Source of the DNA: CAMLIZ01 sp040758375 | GTDB taxonomy: Bacteria > Pseudomonadota > Gammaproteobacteria > Burkholderiales > Burkholderiaceae_C | Length of the DNA: 64,000 nucleotides | Direction: 5' to 3' | Assembly: GCA_040758375.1 (NCBI GenBank) | Contig: JBFLWE010000016.1 | Location: 1 to 64,000, forward strand | Part shown: positions 50,101-58,651 of the stretch, in pieces | Layout of the letters: each line of letters opens with the position of its first letter | Numbering within the stretch: position 1 is the first letter of the stretch | The notes under the pieces: model-generated | Told to the model about the DNA's origin: nothing | Database searches by the model: none | The model's input: the letters and a program-made list of their open reading frames with translations, nothing else | Translations under genes and position numbers: made by a program

Positions 50101-53100
50101 ACAGCCGCGCCTCTTCGGCGTCGCCGCGCCCGATGGCATGCGAGCGCATCAGCGCATGCTCCAGCGTGCGCGCCAGATGCGAGAGGTCGGCGAAACCGAC
50201 GGTGGCCGAGTTGCCCGCCAGCGAATGCGCCATCGCGATCGCATGGTCACCCACCGGCCGGTGCAGCTCGAGCGACCACTCGGCAAGCTCGGTGGACAGG
50301 CGGCGCGACAGCTCGTCGGCCTCGTTGAGGTAGATGTTGAACAGCGGGATGCTGATGCGCAGCGACCCCACCACCTTCACGTTCTCGGGCTCCACCGGCT
50401 CGGCCGGCGCCGGCTCGGGCCGAGGCTGCGCTTCCAGATCGGGCAGCGCAAGATCGAGGCCCGCCGGGACGGTCTGCGGCGCGGCCTGCTCGGCATCGGA
50501 CAGGTCGAGCTCGATGGTCTGCACCGGTTCGGCGACGGGCGCCTTCGGCTCCTGGCCCAGGTCGAGGTCGAAGGACACATCTTCCATGCCGGGCTTGAGC
50601 ACCGCGGTCGTCTCGGCCGGGGTCGGCTCCTCCGGCAGCGAGAACTCGGCACTGAAGGCCTCGGCATCGAGTTCCACCGCGTCGGCGCTGGCGAGCTCGG
50701 GGACCTCGATCGCCGGCTCCTGCAGCGCGGGCAGCGGCGTGGCCTCTTGCTCGGCCGGCACGGCGGCCAGCGACAGCGCCTCGGCGCTCGGCAGCTCGGG
50801 CACGACGGCGCTCAACGGCAGCGCCGGTTCGGGCGCTGCAGGTGCCGGCGCAGCGGCACCGGGCAAGCCCAGCGCTTCGGCACGGCCTTCCAGGCGCAAC
50901 GCGTCGGCCACCTTGCGCACCGCCTGTGCGTCGTGGCCGCCGGTGCGGCGCGCGGCGATGGCTTCGATCCAGTCGCCCAGGTACGCCAGCGCATCGCGCG
51001 TCACGCCCAGCAGCGCGTCGTCGGCGCGCGGCGCATCGGCCAGGCGCGCGTTGTACAGCTGCTCGCAGGACCACGCGGCTTCGCCGAAGTCGCTCAAGCC
51101 CACCATGCGCGAGCTGCCCTTGAGCGTGTGGAAGGCACGGCGCACGGTCGTGAGCTCGCCGATGTTGTCGGGCTCGTCGCCCAGCGCCGCGAGCGCGTCG
51201 TGCGCGCCCTGCATCACCTCGCGCGCCTCTTCCAGGAAGATCTCGCGCATCTCGGCGTCGTCTTCCAGGCCGGTGGCACCGGGGGCCGCGGCCGCAGGGG
51301 CTGCCGGTGCCGGCGCCGGGGCCTGAGCAGCCGGAGCAGCGGCAGCTGCGGGTGCGGCCGGCAGGACCGGAAGCTCCGGCTGCAAGCTGGCGCCGGAGTA
51401 GGTGGAAACGAAGTCCGCCATGGCCTGCGCGAGCTCTTCGCGCACCGCCTGGCGCTGGCCGTCGTCTTGTGCGTGCTCGAGCGCCGCCTGGGCGGTGCTC
51501 ATGGTCTCGGCCAGCACCGGCTGGTCGGCCACCAGCGCCTCGTGCGACAGGCGCTCCAGGTCGCGCGACACCTGCTCGATGCTCACCTCCGGGTGAGCCG
51601 CCGCCAGCGCCAGGTCGCGTGCTTGTTCGACCAGGCGGACCTCGCTCGCCTCAGGCGCTTCGGCCGCGGCAACAGGAGCACCACGCTCGCTGCGGCCCAT
51701 CACCGCCCGCAGCGAACCGCTGGCGGCGTCGAACCGGAACAGCGATTTCGCGAGCTGCGGCTGCACGCTGAGCATGTCGATCAGGAAACCCAGCGCGCCC
51801 AGGTTGTCGGCCAGGCGGTCGAACACGCCGGTCTGCGCCGCGCGCTGCGGGTCGACCTCGGTGGTGGTGAGCGCGTCCACCTCGTCGCGCATGCGCACCA
51901 CCGCCTGCGAGGCCTGCTCCATGCCCAGCACCGAGAGCACACCGCGCATGGCCTGCAGCTGGTTGGGCACGGGAATCAGCACCTCGCGCTCGGCCGGGTT
52001 GCGGAAGTACTGGTCGATCAGCTTTTCCACCTCGGACAGCGAGGCGCGCAGTTCCTGCACGACGCTGCCCATGGTCTGGCGGTCGGAAACCCGGCGGTAC
52101 AGGTCTTCCATCCAGGTTTCCAGCGGCTGCGACGGCTGGCCCGAGCGCACGCTGTCGATGCGAGCGCTCAGGCGCTGCACGCGGCTGGCTTCCTCGGGAT
52201 GGTCGAACTCGCCGTCTTCCAGCGAGGCGTCGAGGTACAGCACCGCGGTGGCCACTTCCATGGCCAGCTCCGGGGTCGGCGCCTCGCCGCGGTTGACCGT
52301 GTGGTGCACCGCCTCCAGCAGCGCATCGGCCAGCCGGTCGCCCGAAGGGTACAGGCGCTTGAGCGAGTCGGCCACCAGCGCGAACTGCTCCGACAGGCCG
52401 GTCAGGCGGTGCAGCTCGCCGCCGGCGACGGCGGACCAGCCGTCCTTCGCGCCGGCCACGCGCTTGCGCGCCTGTGCGATCCAGGCGGGATCGAAACGGC
52501 CCAGGCGGGCTTCGTCGTAGTTGACGCGCGGCTTGCCGGTGAGCCCGAAGACGCGGCGCACGGCCGCCAGGCGCGGCGTGTCGGCCGTATCGGCCGCTTC
52601 GCCGGCTTGCGCGCAGAAGAACAGCAGGTCTTGCGCCAGCCGCTCCGAAACGTCGTGGCCGCCACGCTCGCAGATGCGCAATTGCGCGAGCAGGCGCGAG
52701 ACGATGCGCTTGCTGTACAGATCGGCCGGCGGCATGCCGCGCGCCTGGCCTTCGAAGAACGCGCAAGCCAGCTGCCACAAGGTGGCGAGCTGGCGCTCAC
52801 GCGTGCCGACGGCCAGGCCGGCAAACACGTCGCTCATGCGCTGCGCCGCCTGCGCCGACTGGCGCATCACGAGCAGCGATTGCGCCTCCACCAGCGCGCG
52901 GGTGTCGGCATCGGGCTGCCGCGGCGCCGCGCCCGGCTCGGTCGACAGCTCGCGCCAGCGCCAGTCGTGCTGCCACAGGTCGGCCGGGTGCACGCGGTCC
53001 ACGTCGGCCAGCTCCTGCACCCGGCGGTAGGCGGGGAACAAGGCCAGCGTCGACACGGCCTTGCCCGCCAACCGGCGGCTCAGGTAGTCGAGCAGCGCGA

Positions 53101-53434
53101 ACGACGCGTGTTCGATCGCTTCGACTGCGGCGGCGTTGAGCAGCTTGGGCTTGCCTGCCAGGCGCTGCACGGCCGCTTCGCTGGCGCGCAGCAGCGAGGC
53201 CGCGGCCGGCAGGCCCACCAGCTCCAGCGCGCCCACGCCCTGGTGCAGCTGCTGGCGCGCGTGGCGCAGCACGCCGGGGTCGACTGCATCGACATCGGAG
53301 CCGGACAACGCCTCGCTTTCCTTGACGAAGCGGCGCAGCGACTTGTGGGCCGCCTCGAGCGACTTCCGCAGCTCATCCTGGACCCACGCCAGTGCGCTCA
53401 GGTCGTCGGTCATATCCGTGTCGCGTGCATCCAT
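47153..53434 (-). CDS. chpA: ChpA/PilL hybrid CheA-type histidine kinase of the Pil-Chp system
   Basis: 2093 aa. Order: a long N-terminal region with two degenerate Hpt-like segments; three canonical Hpt domains with phospho-His769 (AFHTLKGSS), His1070 (AHSLAGNS) and His1310 (LHTLKGGAR), separated by Pro/Ala/Glu-rich linkers; a CheA dimerisation helix pair; an HATPase with FEHLLRNCVTHGIEPPEAR, FRDDGAGL and GRGIGMDVV; a CheW-like domain; and a C-terminal receiver with Asp about 2021 in VLSDIEMPRMDG. It phosphorylates PilG/PilH downstream of PilJ, controlling type IV pilus motors and cAMP. P. aeruginosa ChpA has more Xpt domains (eight). An ATG at 53413 is an alternative start. A terminator lies only ~20 nt upstream. 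Confidence 0.95.
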   Translation of the reverse strand: MDARDTDMTDDLSALAWVQDELRKSLEAAHKSLRRFVKESEALSGSDVDAVDPGVLRHARQQLHQGVGALELVGLPAAASLLRASEAAVQRLAGKPKLLNAAAVEAIEHASFALLDYLSRRLAGKAVSTLALFPAYRRVQELADVDRVHPADLWQHDWRWRELSTEPGAAPRQPDADTRALVEAQSLLVMRQSAQAAQRMSDVFAGLAVGTRERQLATLWQLACAFFEGQARGMPPADLYSKRIVSRLLAQLRICERGGHDVSERLAQDLLFFCAQAGEAADTADTPRLAAVRRVFGLTGKPRVNYDEARLGRFDPAWIAQARKRVAGAKDGWSAVAGGELHRLTGLSEQFALVADSLKRLYPSGDRLADALLEAVHHTVNRGEAPTPELAMEVATAVLYLDASLEDGEFDHPEEASRVQRLSARIDSVRSGQPSQPLETWMEDLYRRVSDRQTMGSVVQELRASLSEVEKLIDQYFRNPAEREVLIPVPNQLQAMRGVLSVLGMEQASQAVVRMRDEVDALTTTEVDPQRAAQTGVFDRLADNLGALGFLIDMLSVQPQLAKSLFRFDAASGSLRAVMGRSERGAPVAAAEAPEASEVRLVEQARDLALAAAHPEVSIEQVSRDLERLSHEALVADQPVLAETMSTAQAALEHAQDDGQRQAVREELAQAMADFVSTYSGASLQPELPVLPAAPAAAAAPAAQAPAPAPAAPAAAAPGATGLEDDAEMREIFLEEAREVMQGAHDALAALGDEPDNIGELTTVRRAFHTLKGSSRMVGLSDFGEAAWSCEQLYNARLADAPRADDALLGVTRDALAYLGDWIEAIAARRTGGHDAQAVRKVADALRLEGRAEALGLPGAAAPAPAAPEPALPLSAVVPELPSAEALSLAAVPAEQEATPLPALQEPAIEVPELASADAVELDAEAFSAEFSLPEEPTPAETTAVLKPGMEDVSFDLDLGQEPKAPVAEPVQTIELDLSDAEQAAPQTVPAGLDLALPDLEAQPRPEPAPAEPVEPENVKVVGSLRISIPLFNIYLNEADELSRRLSTELAEWSLELHRPVGDHAIAMAHSLAGNSATVGFADLSHLARTLEHALMRSHAIGRGDAEEARLFIDAAEEIRRLLHQFAAGFLKEVPAELLQRLAAHELQAAQRMQALGTAIEPEEVLPEPVPQEAEELVAPVAEVPVVEVPADEAPAIEEVQVEVPAPAAPEQPAPSALPSVPTAFGELGHAELKTLSALPQVERRTVTARADALDDEDDIDAVDAIDAELFPIFEEEGQELLPQLAARMREWVQRPADGGAATACMRTLHTLKGGARLAGAMRLGEMAHRLETAIEHLMQRGDIVAADVEPLEGRVDALQARFDNLRSRDAAAYAQATAAVEEAMREEVPPPVLPAQPLVPLAAEAPVVPAAAATPEPEPVAQTPVDEAPRAEQPAAATPPTDAQPLPAVIDWSRFVGSRAVQARLQAERALPGAGHHASVRVRAPLLDRLVNHAGEVSITRSRIESDVTQMKSSLTDLTENLDRLRRQLRDIELQAETQITSRMEQAKAQAQAFDPLEFDRFTRFQELTRMMAESVNDVATVQRSLQRTLQSAEDELAAQARLTRDLQDDLLRTRMVEFEGLSERLYRVVRQAAKETGKQVRLDIVGGSIEVDRGVLDRMTAAFEHLLRNCVTHGIEPPEARQSAGKDPSGQITVVLTQEGNEVGIEFRDDGAGLNLQRIRERGVQMGLLTADAQPSQGDLANLIFTPGFSTAETVTELAGRGIGMDVVRNEVNAMGGRIETATAVGQGTSFKLVVPLTTAVTQVVMVRCGDTTVAIPSTLIEIVRRSKPQEIDQAYAAGQYAFGDRQLPFFWLGALLQSSARGTEGGRTLPVVIVRSAQQRIALHVDEVLGNQEVVVKNLGQQLSRLPGLAGMTLLASGAVALIYNPVALATLYGEAAWAQMREAHATPLSSVAAVAAAQEPAVAQAPLVLVVDDSLTVRRVTQRLLVREGYRVALAKDGLEGLERLAEERPAVVLSDIEMPRMDGFDLVRNMRGDERWRDLPVIMITSRIAQKHRDYAAELGVDHYLGKPYAEEDLLALVSRYATAAVPA

Positions 53435-53454
53435 CGTGGGCTCATCTGATATGC

Positions 53455-53491
53455 AAAAACCGCTTCAGGACCGGACAGGCTCCTGAAGCGG
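53455..53491 (-). terminator. Intrinsic terminator between pilJ and chpA
   Basis: On the minus strand CCGCTTCAGGA-(10 nt)-TCCTGAAGCGG forms a perfect 11-bp stem followed directly by TTTTTG. It sits 36 nt after the pilJ stop and about 20 nt before the chpA start, inside what is otherwise one contiguous operon. Confidence 0.85.
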
Positions 53492-53527
53492 GCAGTGGAG
53501 CAACCGTTCGCGCCGCAAGACGCGGCT

Positions 53528-55852
53528 TCAGGCGACCTTGAATCGCGCCACCGACTGTTTCAGTTCTTCAGCGGTCTTGGACAGCTCGCGCACCATCTGC
53601 GCGGTGGAGCGCGTGCCCTCACCGGTCTGCTCGGTCACCGCGAAGATGTGCTGGATGTTGGCCGCCACCACGTTGGCCGATTCGGCTTCCTGCGAGGCCT
53701 GCGTGGAGATCTGGGCAATCAGCTCGGACAGCTGGCGCGTGACTCGGTCGATGTCGTTCAGCGCGCTACCGGCCGCGTCGGACAGCTTGGTTCCTTCCAC
53801 CACACCCTGCGTCGAGCGCTCCATGGCGGCCACCGCGTCCTGGGTGTCGGTCTGAATGGTCTTCACCAGCGCCGCGATCTGCCGCGTGGCGTCTGCCGAG
53901 CGTTCGGCCAGCCGCTGCACTTCTTCGGCCACCACCGAGAAGCCCCGGCCCGCTTCACCGGCCGACGCTGCCTGGATGGCGGCGTTCAGCGCCAGCACGT
54001 TCGTCTGCTCGGTAATGTCGGAAATCAGCTCGGTGATTTCACCGATCTCCTGCGACGACTCGCCCAGCCGCTTGATCCGCTTGGAGGTCTCCTGGATCTG
54101 CTCGCGGATCGAGTTCATGCCGCCGATCGTGTTCTGCACCGCCTGGCGTCCGGACTCGGCCGCTTGCAGCGACTGACGCGCCACGTCCGCGGTTTCCTGC
54201 GCTTGCGCGGACACCTCGTTGATTCGGCCCGCCATCTGCAGCACCGCCTCGCCGGTCTGGCGGATCTCGTGCAGCTGTTCGGTGGAGGCCGCCAGCAGCT
54301 CGGTCGATGTGGCTTCCACCTGTTGCGTGGTCTCGGTCACCCGCTGCACCGTGCCCTGCACCTGCGACACCAGGTTGCGCAGCTCTTCCACGGTGAAGTT
54401 CACCGAGTCGGCGATGGCGCCGGTGATGTCTTCCGTCACCGTGGCCTGCTGCGTCAGGTCACCTTCAGCGACCGACTGCAGTTCGTTCATCAGCCGCAGA
54501 ATCGCCGCCTGGTTGGCGTCGTTGACGCGCTTGGCCTCCTGCTCCTGGCGCTCGGCTTCCAGGCGCTGCGATTCGGCCATTTGGCGACGCGCTTCCTGGT
54601 CCTTCACGTACAGCCGCAGGAAGCCGTAGCCGCCGAAGGCGATCATCGCGATCGACAGCAGCAGCCCGGACCAGGCGCCGCCGCCCAGGCCGCCTTCTCG
54701 CTGCAGGCGTTCCTGCAGCGCCTCCAGGCCTTTGCGCAGCGGTTCGCTGTCGGCGATGATGGCCGCCTGCGCTTCGCGCGCAGACACCAGGCCCTGCAGG
54801 TTGCCCAGGATGGCGCTGGCCTGCGTGCGGGTCTCTTCGTACTGCTTGATCAACTGCTGCAGGCGCTCCTTGGTCTGCGGATCCTTGGTGCCAGGCAGGC
54901 GCAGTTCGGGGTTGCCGTTGTTCAGGCCTTCGGCGATCTCGCGGAAGGAGTTCAAGTCCTTGCCCAGCAGGAACACGGCCTCGGGGCTCACGCCTTCCAT
55001 CGTCAGGAACTCGTTGGCGCTCTTGCCGATGCGCTGCGTCAGCATCACCAACTGGCCCACGGCGGAGAGTTCAGCGGGCGAGGCCTCCTGCTGCAGCTTC
55101 AGCGACGACACCGTCTCGGCGGTCTCCAGCAGGTCGGACGACTGGCGGTTGATCGCGCGCAGCGCCTGGCCCACCTGGGTCAGCGTTTTCTGCTGCGAGA
55201 TCACGATGTTGGCGTTCTTCTCGGCGCGGTCGACCAGCGGCACCAGCGGGTCGATGTGTTCCTGCGCGGCGATCGAGGCCACCGGCAGCTCGCCCTGGCC
55301 GGTCTTCAGGCCGCGCACGTTCTTCGCCAGCACCTCGGTGGATTCCTTCACCTCGGGGAAGGCCTGAGGCGAGCCGATCAGCGCCTGCGACACCGACTTG
55401 GCGAGCCGCTGCGACTGCATCAGCGCCTGGCCGGTGGCACCCACCTGGGTGGCGTTGCGGGTGGCCGAGCTCACCGAGTAGATACCGGTGCCGATCAGCA
55501 GCAGCAGGCCGCCGACCACGGTCATCGTCAGCACGCGCTGCTGCTGCGCCACCGGACGGTTGCCGATCAAGGGCAGGCCGGTGGTCAGCGTGGATTCGGG
55601 GCCCTCGCCCTGCTGCACCCGCGTTTCGCTGAACTCGTTGGTCATCTCCGAGGGTGCGGCCTCCGAGATGATGGACGAGTCGTTGACGGCGGGCACCGCG
55701 TTCATGTCGAGCGTGATCGTGCCGTTGGCCGACAGCGCCACGTCGTCCAGCTCCGGCGGTGCGCCGTTCATCTCGTCGACCGCGATGTCGGCCTCGGCGT
55801 CCTGCGCCCGCTTGCCCCTACCGGTGCCTTTGATCTTGTCCAGGAAGCTCAT
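53528..55852 (-). CDS. pilJ: PilJ, methyl-accepting chemotaxis-type pilus receptor
   Basis: 774 aa. A cytoplasmic N-terminal stretch (1-105) precedes TM1 (about 107-127). Then comes a periplasmic PilJ-type helical region, TM2 near GLLLSIAMIAFGGYGFLRLYV, a HAMP-like linker, and the MCP signalling domain with the hairpin tip EQTNVLALNAAIQAASAGEAGRGFSVVAEEV (central part). It senses surface contact or pilin and signals to ChpA through PilI. The order pilG-pilH-pilI-pilJ-chpA is that of P. aeruginosa without pilK between pilJ and chpA. Confidence 0.95.
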   Translation of the reverse strand: MSFLDKIKGTGRGKRAQDAEADIAVDEMNGAPPELDDVALSANGTITLDMNAVPAVNDSSIISEAAPSEMTNEFSETRVQQGEGPESTLTTGLPLIGNRPVAQQQRVLTMTVVGGLLLLIGTGIYSVSSATRNATQVGATGQALMQSQRLAKSVSQALIGSPQAFPEVKESTEVLAKNVRGLKTGQGELPVASIAAQEHIDPLVPLVDRAEKNANIVISQQKTLTQVGQALRAINRQSSDLLETAETVSSLKLQQEASPAELSAVGQLVMLTQRIGKSANEFLTMEGVSPEAVFLLGKDLNSFREIAEGLNNGNPELRLPGTKDPQTKERLQQLIKQYEETRTQASAILGNLQGLVSAREAQAAIIADSEPLRKGLEALQERLQREGGLGGGAWSGLLLSIAMIAFGGYGFLRLYVKDQEARRQMAESQRLEAERQEQEAKRVNDANQAAILRLMNELQSVAEGDLTQQATVTEDITGAIADSVNFTVEELRNLVSQVQGTVQRVTETTQQVEATSTELLAASTEQLHEIRQTGEAVLQMAGRINEVSAQAQETADVARQSLQAAESGRQAVQNTIGGMNSIREQIQETSKRIKRLGESSQEIGEITELISDITEQTNVLALNAAIQAASAGEAGRGFSVVAEEVQRLAERSADATRQIAALVKTIQTDTQDAVAAMERSTQGVVEGTKLSDAAGSALNDIDRVTRQLSELIAQISTQASQEAESANVVAANIQHIFAVTEQTGEGTRSTAQMVRELSKTAEELKQSVARFKVA

Positions 55853-55914
55853 GAAAGTCCTCTTGCGGTCTGACTGTCGATAAGGGGCCTCGTGACGCGG
55901 AGAAGCGCGCGCCG

Positions 55915-56448
55915 TCAGCCCACGATGCCGAGGAATTGCTCGTCTTCGGCGAGCGAAGAAAGAAGGATCTCCTGCCACGACCGCCCTTCGCGGTCGCGCA
56001 GCCGGGCGCCGGCGAAGGCGGGCTTGGCACTCGCTTGGCTGTCTTCGGTGGTCAGTTGTTCGGCGCTGCGCAGGCCAGCGAGGCGGTCGACCAGCAGTGC
56101 GCAGTTCAATCCGATGGAGGGGTTCAGCGCAATCAGCCGCGCCTGATCGCGCGTGCCTTCGGAGGCGGCGCTGGAGCGGCCGCTCATGCCGAGGAAGGCA
56201 CCCAGGTCCACCACGCCATGCAGACCACCTCGCAGGTTGGCCACGCCGGCGAACCAGTCGCGCGTGTGGGGCACTTGCTGCAGCGGCACCATCGCGAAGA
56301 TCTCGCCCGCCTGCTGCAACGGAAACAGCAGCCCCTGCCCGCGGCATTCCACCGCCAGCCAGGAGGCGGTGCGCGCCTGCGTGCGCGCCGCCTGCAGACG
56401 CTCGGCCAAGCGGCTCTGCAGATCGCGTAGGGCTTCCTTCTTGGCCAT
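55915..56448 (-). CDS. pilI: PilI, CheW-like adaptor
   Basis: 177 aa. CheW fold: WLAVECRGQGLLFPLQQAGEIFAMVPLQ-type start (residues 30-57) and VANLRGGLHGVVDLGAFLG. It couples PilJ to ChpA. It lies between pilH (47 nt upstream) and pilJ (62 nt downstream). Confidence 0.92.
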   Translation of the reverse strand: MAKKEALRDLQSRLAERLQAARTQARTASWLAVECRGQGLLFPLQQAGEIFAMVPLQQVPHTRDWFAGVANLRGGLHGVVDLGAFLGMSGRSSAASEGTRDQARLIALNPSIGLNCALLVDRLAGLRSAEQLTTEDSQASAKPAFAGARLRDREGRSWQEILLSSLAEDEQFLGIVG

Positions 56449-56495
56449 GGAGTGCTTCGGTTCAGCGCCTCGCTAAAGGCACCTGGGTTCGGTTC

Positions 56496-56861
56496 TTAGT
56501 CGAAGGCCTTGATCTTGCCGATCAATTCGTCGGCGTCCACCGGCTTGACCACGTAGTCGCGTGCACCTTGTCGCATTCCCCAGACCTTGTCGGTCTCCTG
56601 GTTCTTGCTGGTGCACATGATCACGGGCACATCGGCAAAGCGCGGGTCACGCGTGATGGCGCGCGTGAGCTGGAAGCCGTTCTGGCCCGGCATCACCACG
56701 TCCATCAGGATCAGGTCGGGCTTTTCCTCGCCCAGGCGGCGCATGGCCTCTTCGCCGTTTTCGGCGGTGCGCACGGCGTAGCCGCGCTTGGTGAGCAGCT
56801 CCGACAGGTGGTGCAGCTCGGTCTTGGAATCGTCCACCAGCAGGATCTTCTGGATAGGCAT
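56496..56861 (-). CDS. pilH: PilH, single-domain response regulator
   Basis: 121-aa CheY-like receiver: LLVDDSKTELHHL, phospho-acceptor in LILMDVVMPGQNGFQLTRAI, CTSK and the conserved Lys in YVVKPVD. In Pseudomonas PilH counteracts PilG, acting on pilus retraction and as a phosphate sink. The start is the ATG at 56861 (MPIQKILLVDD). Confidence 0.93.
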   Translation of the reverse strand: MPIQKILLVDDSKTELHHLSELLTKRGYAVRTAENGEEAMRRLGEEKPDLILMDVVMPGQNGFQLTRAITRDPRFADVPVIMCTSKNQETDKVWGMRQGARDYVVKPVDADELIGKIKAFD

Positions 56862-56938
56862 GATCGGGTCCTCGGTCTTGGTCTCGAACGGGCGGAGCTT
56901 GGCGGCCGCAGCGCGCGACCGCAAGCCCCGAAGCCCGT

Positions 56939-57343
56939 TCAGCCCGCCGCTGGGCGGTATTGCTCCACGGCGCGCAGCAATTGCTCTTTCGTGAACGGCT
57001 TGGTCAGGTAGTCCTCGGAGCCCACCATGCGGCCCCGGGCCTTGTCGAACAGCCCGTCCTTGGACGACAGCATGATCACCGGCACATGGGTGAAGCGCGG
57101 GTTGCGCTTGATGATGGCGCAGGTCTGGTAGCCGTCCAGCCGCGGCATCAGGATGTCGCAGAAGATCAGCTGCGGGTCGTGATCGCTGACCTTGGCCAGC
57201 GCATCGAACCCGTCCTCGGCCAGCACCACCTCGTAACCGCCTTGGCGCAGGAAGATCTCCGCGCTGCGCCGGATGGTGTTGCTGTCATCGATGACCAGCA
57301 CCTTGGTTCCGGCTGCAGGAACCTCAGCGGCTTGTTGGCTCAC
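56939..57343 (-). CDS. pilG: PilG, single-domain response regulator
   Basis: 134-aa CheY-like receiver: VLVIDDSNTIRRSAEIFL, phospho-acceptor in IFCDILMPRLDGYQTCAII, LSSKDG and TKPF. PilG promotes pilus extension and cAMP synthesis in the Pseudomonas model. First gene of the pilGHIJ-chpA series; 33 nt separate it from the rubredoxin gene upstream. Confidence 0.94.
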   Translation of the reverse strand: MSQQAAEVPAAGTKVLVIDDSNTIRRSAEIFLRQGGYEVVLAEDGFDALAKVSDHDPQLIFCDILMPRLDGYQTCAIIKRNPRFTHVPVIMLSSKDGLFDKARGRMVGSEDYLTKPFTKEQLLRAVEQYRPAAG

Positions 57344-57376
57344 GGGAGTACTCTCCTCAACGACGCCTGAAACAAA

Positions 57377-57550
57377 CTAGATCTGCACCATCTCGAAGTC
57401 TTCCTTGCGGGCGCCGCATTCCGGGCAGGTCCAATTCATGGGGATGTCGCCCCACGCGGTTCCCGGTGCAATGCCATGCTCGGGATCCCCGGCGGCCTCG
57501 TCATAAATCCATCCGCAGATGAGGCACATCCAGGTTCTGGATTCGCTCAC
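57377..57550 (-). CDS. Rubredoxin
   Basis: 57-aa protein translated directly from the minus strand: GTG at 57548-57550 to TAG at 57377-57379. It has the two iron-binding CxxC motifs, MCLICGWIYDEAAG near the N-terminus and CPECGARKEDFEMVQI at the end, with WGDIP between, so all four Cys are present. One-electron carrier in the cytoplasm. Rubredoxin between thiD and pilG is a frequent Burkholderiales arrangement. The GTG start is preferred because the only later ATG (57532) would remove the usual residues before Trp-Met-Cys. Confidence 0.92.
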   Translation of the reverse strand: MSESRTWMCLICGWIYDEAAGDPEHGIAPGTAWGDIPMNWTCPECGARKEDFEMVQI

Positions 57551-57706
57551 TTTGTTCGTTCAGGTCACTACAATGGTCGGCGATTGTAGCCACGGCCCTC
57601 TTGAAAAAGTTAAGGGCTTGTAGGCACATACGCAACTTCCTTCACACTCCTCTGGAGGTTTCGGCCCCCTAAGAAGCCGCCCTCCTGCAAGCGCTGGACC
57701 CAGCCC

Positions 57707-58651
57707 ATGACCACCGATTCCCAACCGGCCGGCGCCCCTGACGAAACGGCTGCCGAACCCTTGCCGCCAGCCTGCGTGATGACCTTCAACGCCAGCGACG
57801 CCAGCGGCGCCGGCGGCATCGCCGGCGACGTGTGCACCATCGCCGCGATGGGCGCCCACGCCCTGCCCGTCGTCACCAGCATCGTCATGCGCGACACCGC
57901 CGAGGTGTTCGACCAGCACGCGCTCGACCCCGACGCCGTGGTCGAGCAGGCGCGCGGCATCCTCGAAGACGTGACCATCTCCGCCTGGAAGGTGGGTTTC
58001 CTCGGCTCGGCCGAGGGTGTCAGCGCGGTCGCCGAGGTGCTGTCCGACTACCCCGACGTGCCGCTGGTGGCCTACATGCCCAGCCTGGGCTGGCTCGAGG
58101 ACGACCAGCTCCAGCCCTACCTCGACGCGTTCCGCGAGCTGGTGCTGCCGCAGACCGAGGTGCTGATCGGCAACCACAAGACGCTCACCGACTTCCTGCT
58201 GCCCGAGTGGGACAGCGAGCGTCCGGCCTCGGCGCGCGAGCTGGCCGTGGCCGCCGGCGAGCACGGCACCCGCTTCGTGCTGGTCACCGGCATGCTGCTG
58301 CCTGCCAAGGGCAGCGAGCAGTACATCGACAACGTGCTGGCCTCGCCCGACGGCGCCATCACCGGCGAGAAGTTCGAGCGCTTCGAGACGGCCTTCGTCG
58401 GCGCCGGCGACACGCTGTCCGCCGCGCTGGCCTCGCTGCTGGCCGCCGGCAGCGAGCTCAGCGCCGCGGTGGGCGAAGCGCTGCAGTTCCTCGACCAGAG
58501 CCTGGACGCGGGCTTCCGCCCCGGCATGGGCAACGTGGTGCCCGACCGCTTCTTCTGGGCGCTGCCGCCGGCCGAAGAAGGCACCGAGGGCTCGCCCGGC
58601 GAGGAGCCGCAGGACGACGACAGCGCCGGAGTGCCGCGCCGTGTCCACTAA
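57707..58651 (+). CDS. thiD: Hydroxymethylpyrimidine/phosphomethylpyrimidine kinase
   Basis: 314 aa. Ribokinase-type fold: SDASGAGGIAGDVCTIAAMGAHALPVVTSI near the N-terminus and anion-hole FVGAGDTLSAALASLL near residue 235. Phosphorylates HMP and HMP-P for thiamin synthesis. Longer than the usual ~266 aa because of an N-terminal Pro/Ala stretch and an acidic C-terminal tail (EEGTEGSPGEEPQDDDS). Its end overlaps hemL by 11 nt. It is divergent from rubredoxin, and the 156-nt gap contains TACAAT/ATTGTA inverted hexamers near 57570-57590 that may be a promoter element. Confidence 0.92.
   Translation: MTTDSQPAGAPDETAAEPLPPACVMTFNASDASGAGGIAGDVCTIAAMGAHALPVVTSIVMRDTAEVFDQHALDPDAVVEQARGILEDVTISAWKVGFLGSAEGVSAVAEVLSDYPDVPLVAYMPSLGWLEDDQLQPYLDAFRELVLPQTEVLIGNHKTLTDFLLPEWDSERPASARELAVAAGEHGTRFVLVTGMLLPAKGSEQYIDNVLASPDGAITGEKFERFETAFVGAGDTLSAALASLLAAGSELSAAVGEALQFLDQSLDAGFRPGMGNVVPDRFFWALPPAEEGTEGSPGEEPQDDDSAGVPRRVH

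Noticed and set aside
56886..56939. GAACGGGC...GCCCGTTC inverted repeat between pilG and pilH as a terminator
   Set aside because: The loop is about 40 nt long and there is no U-tract; it is more likely chance in GC-rich DNA.
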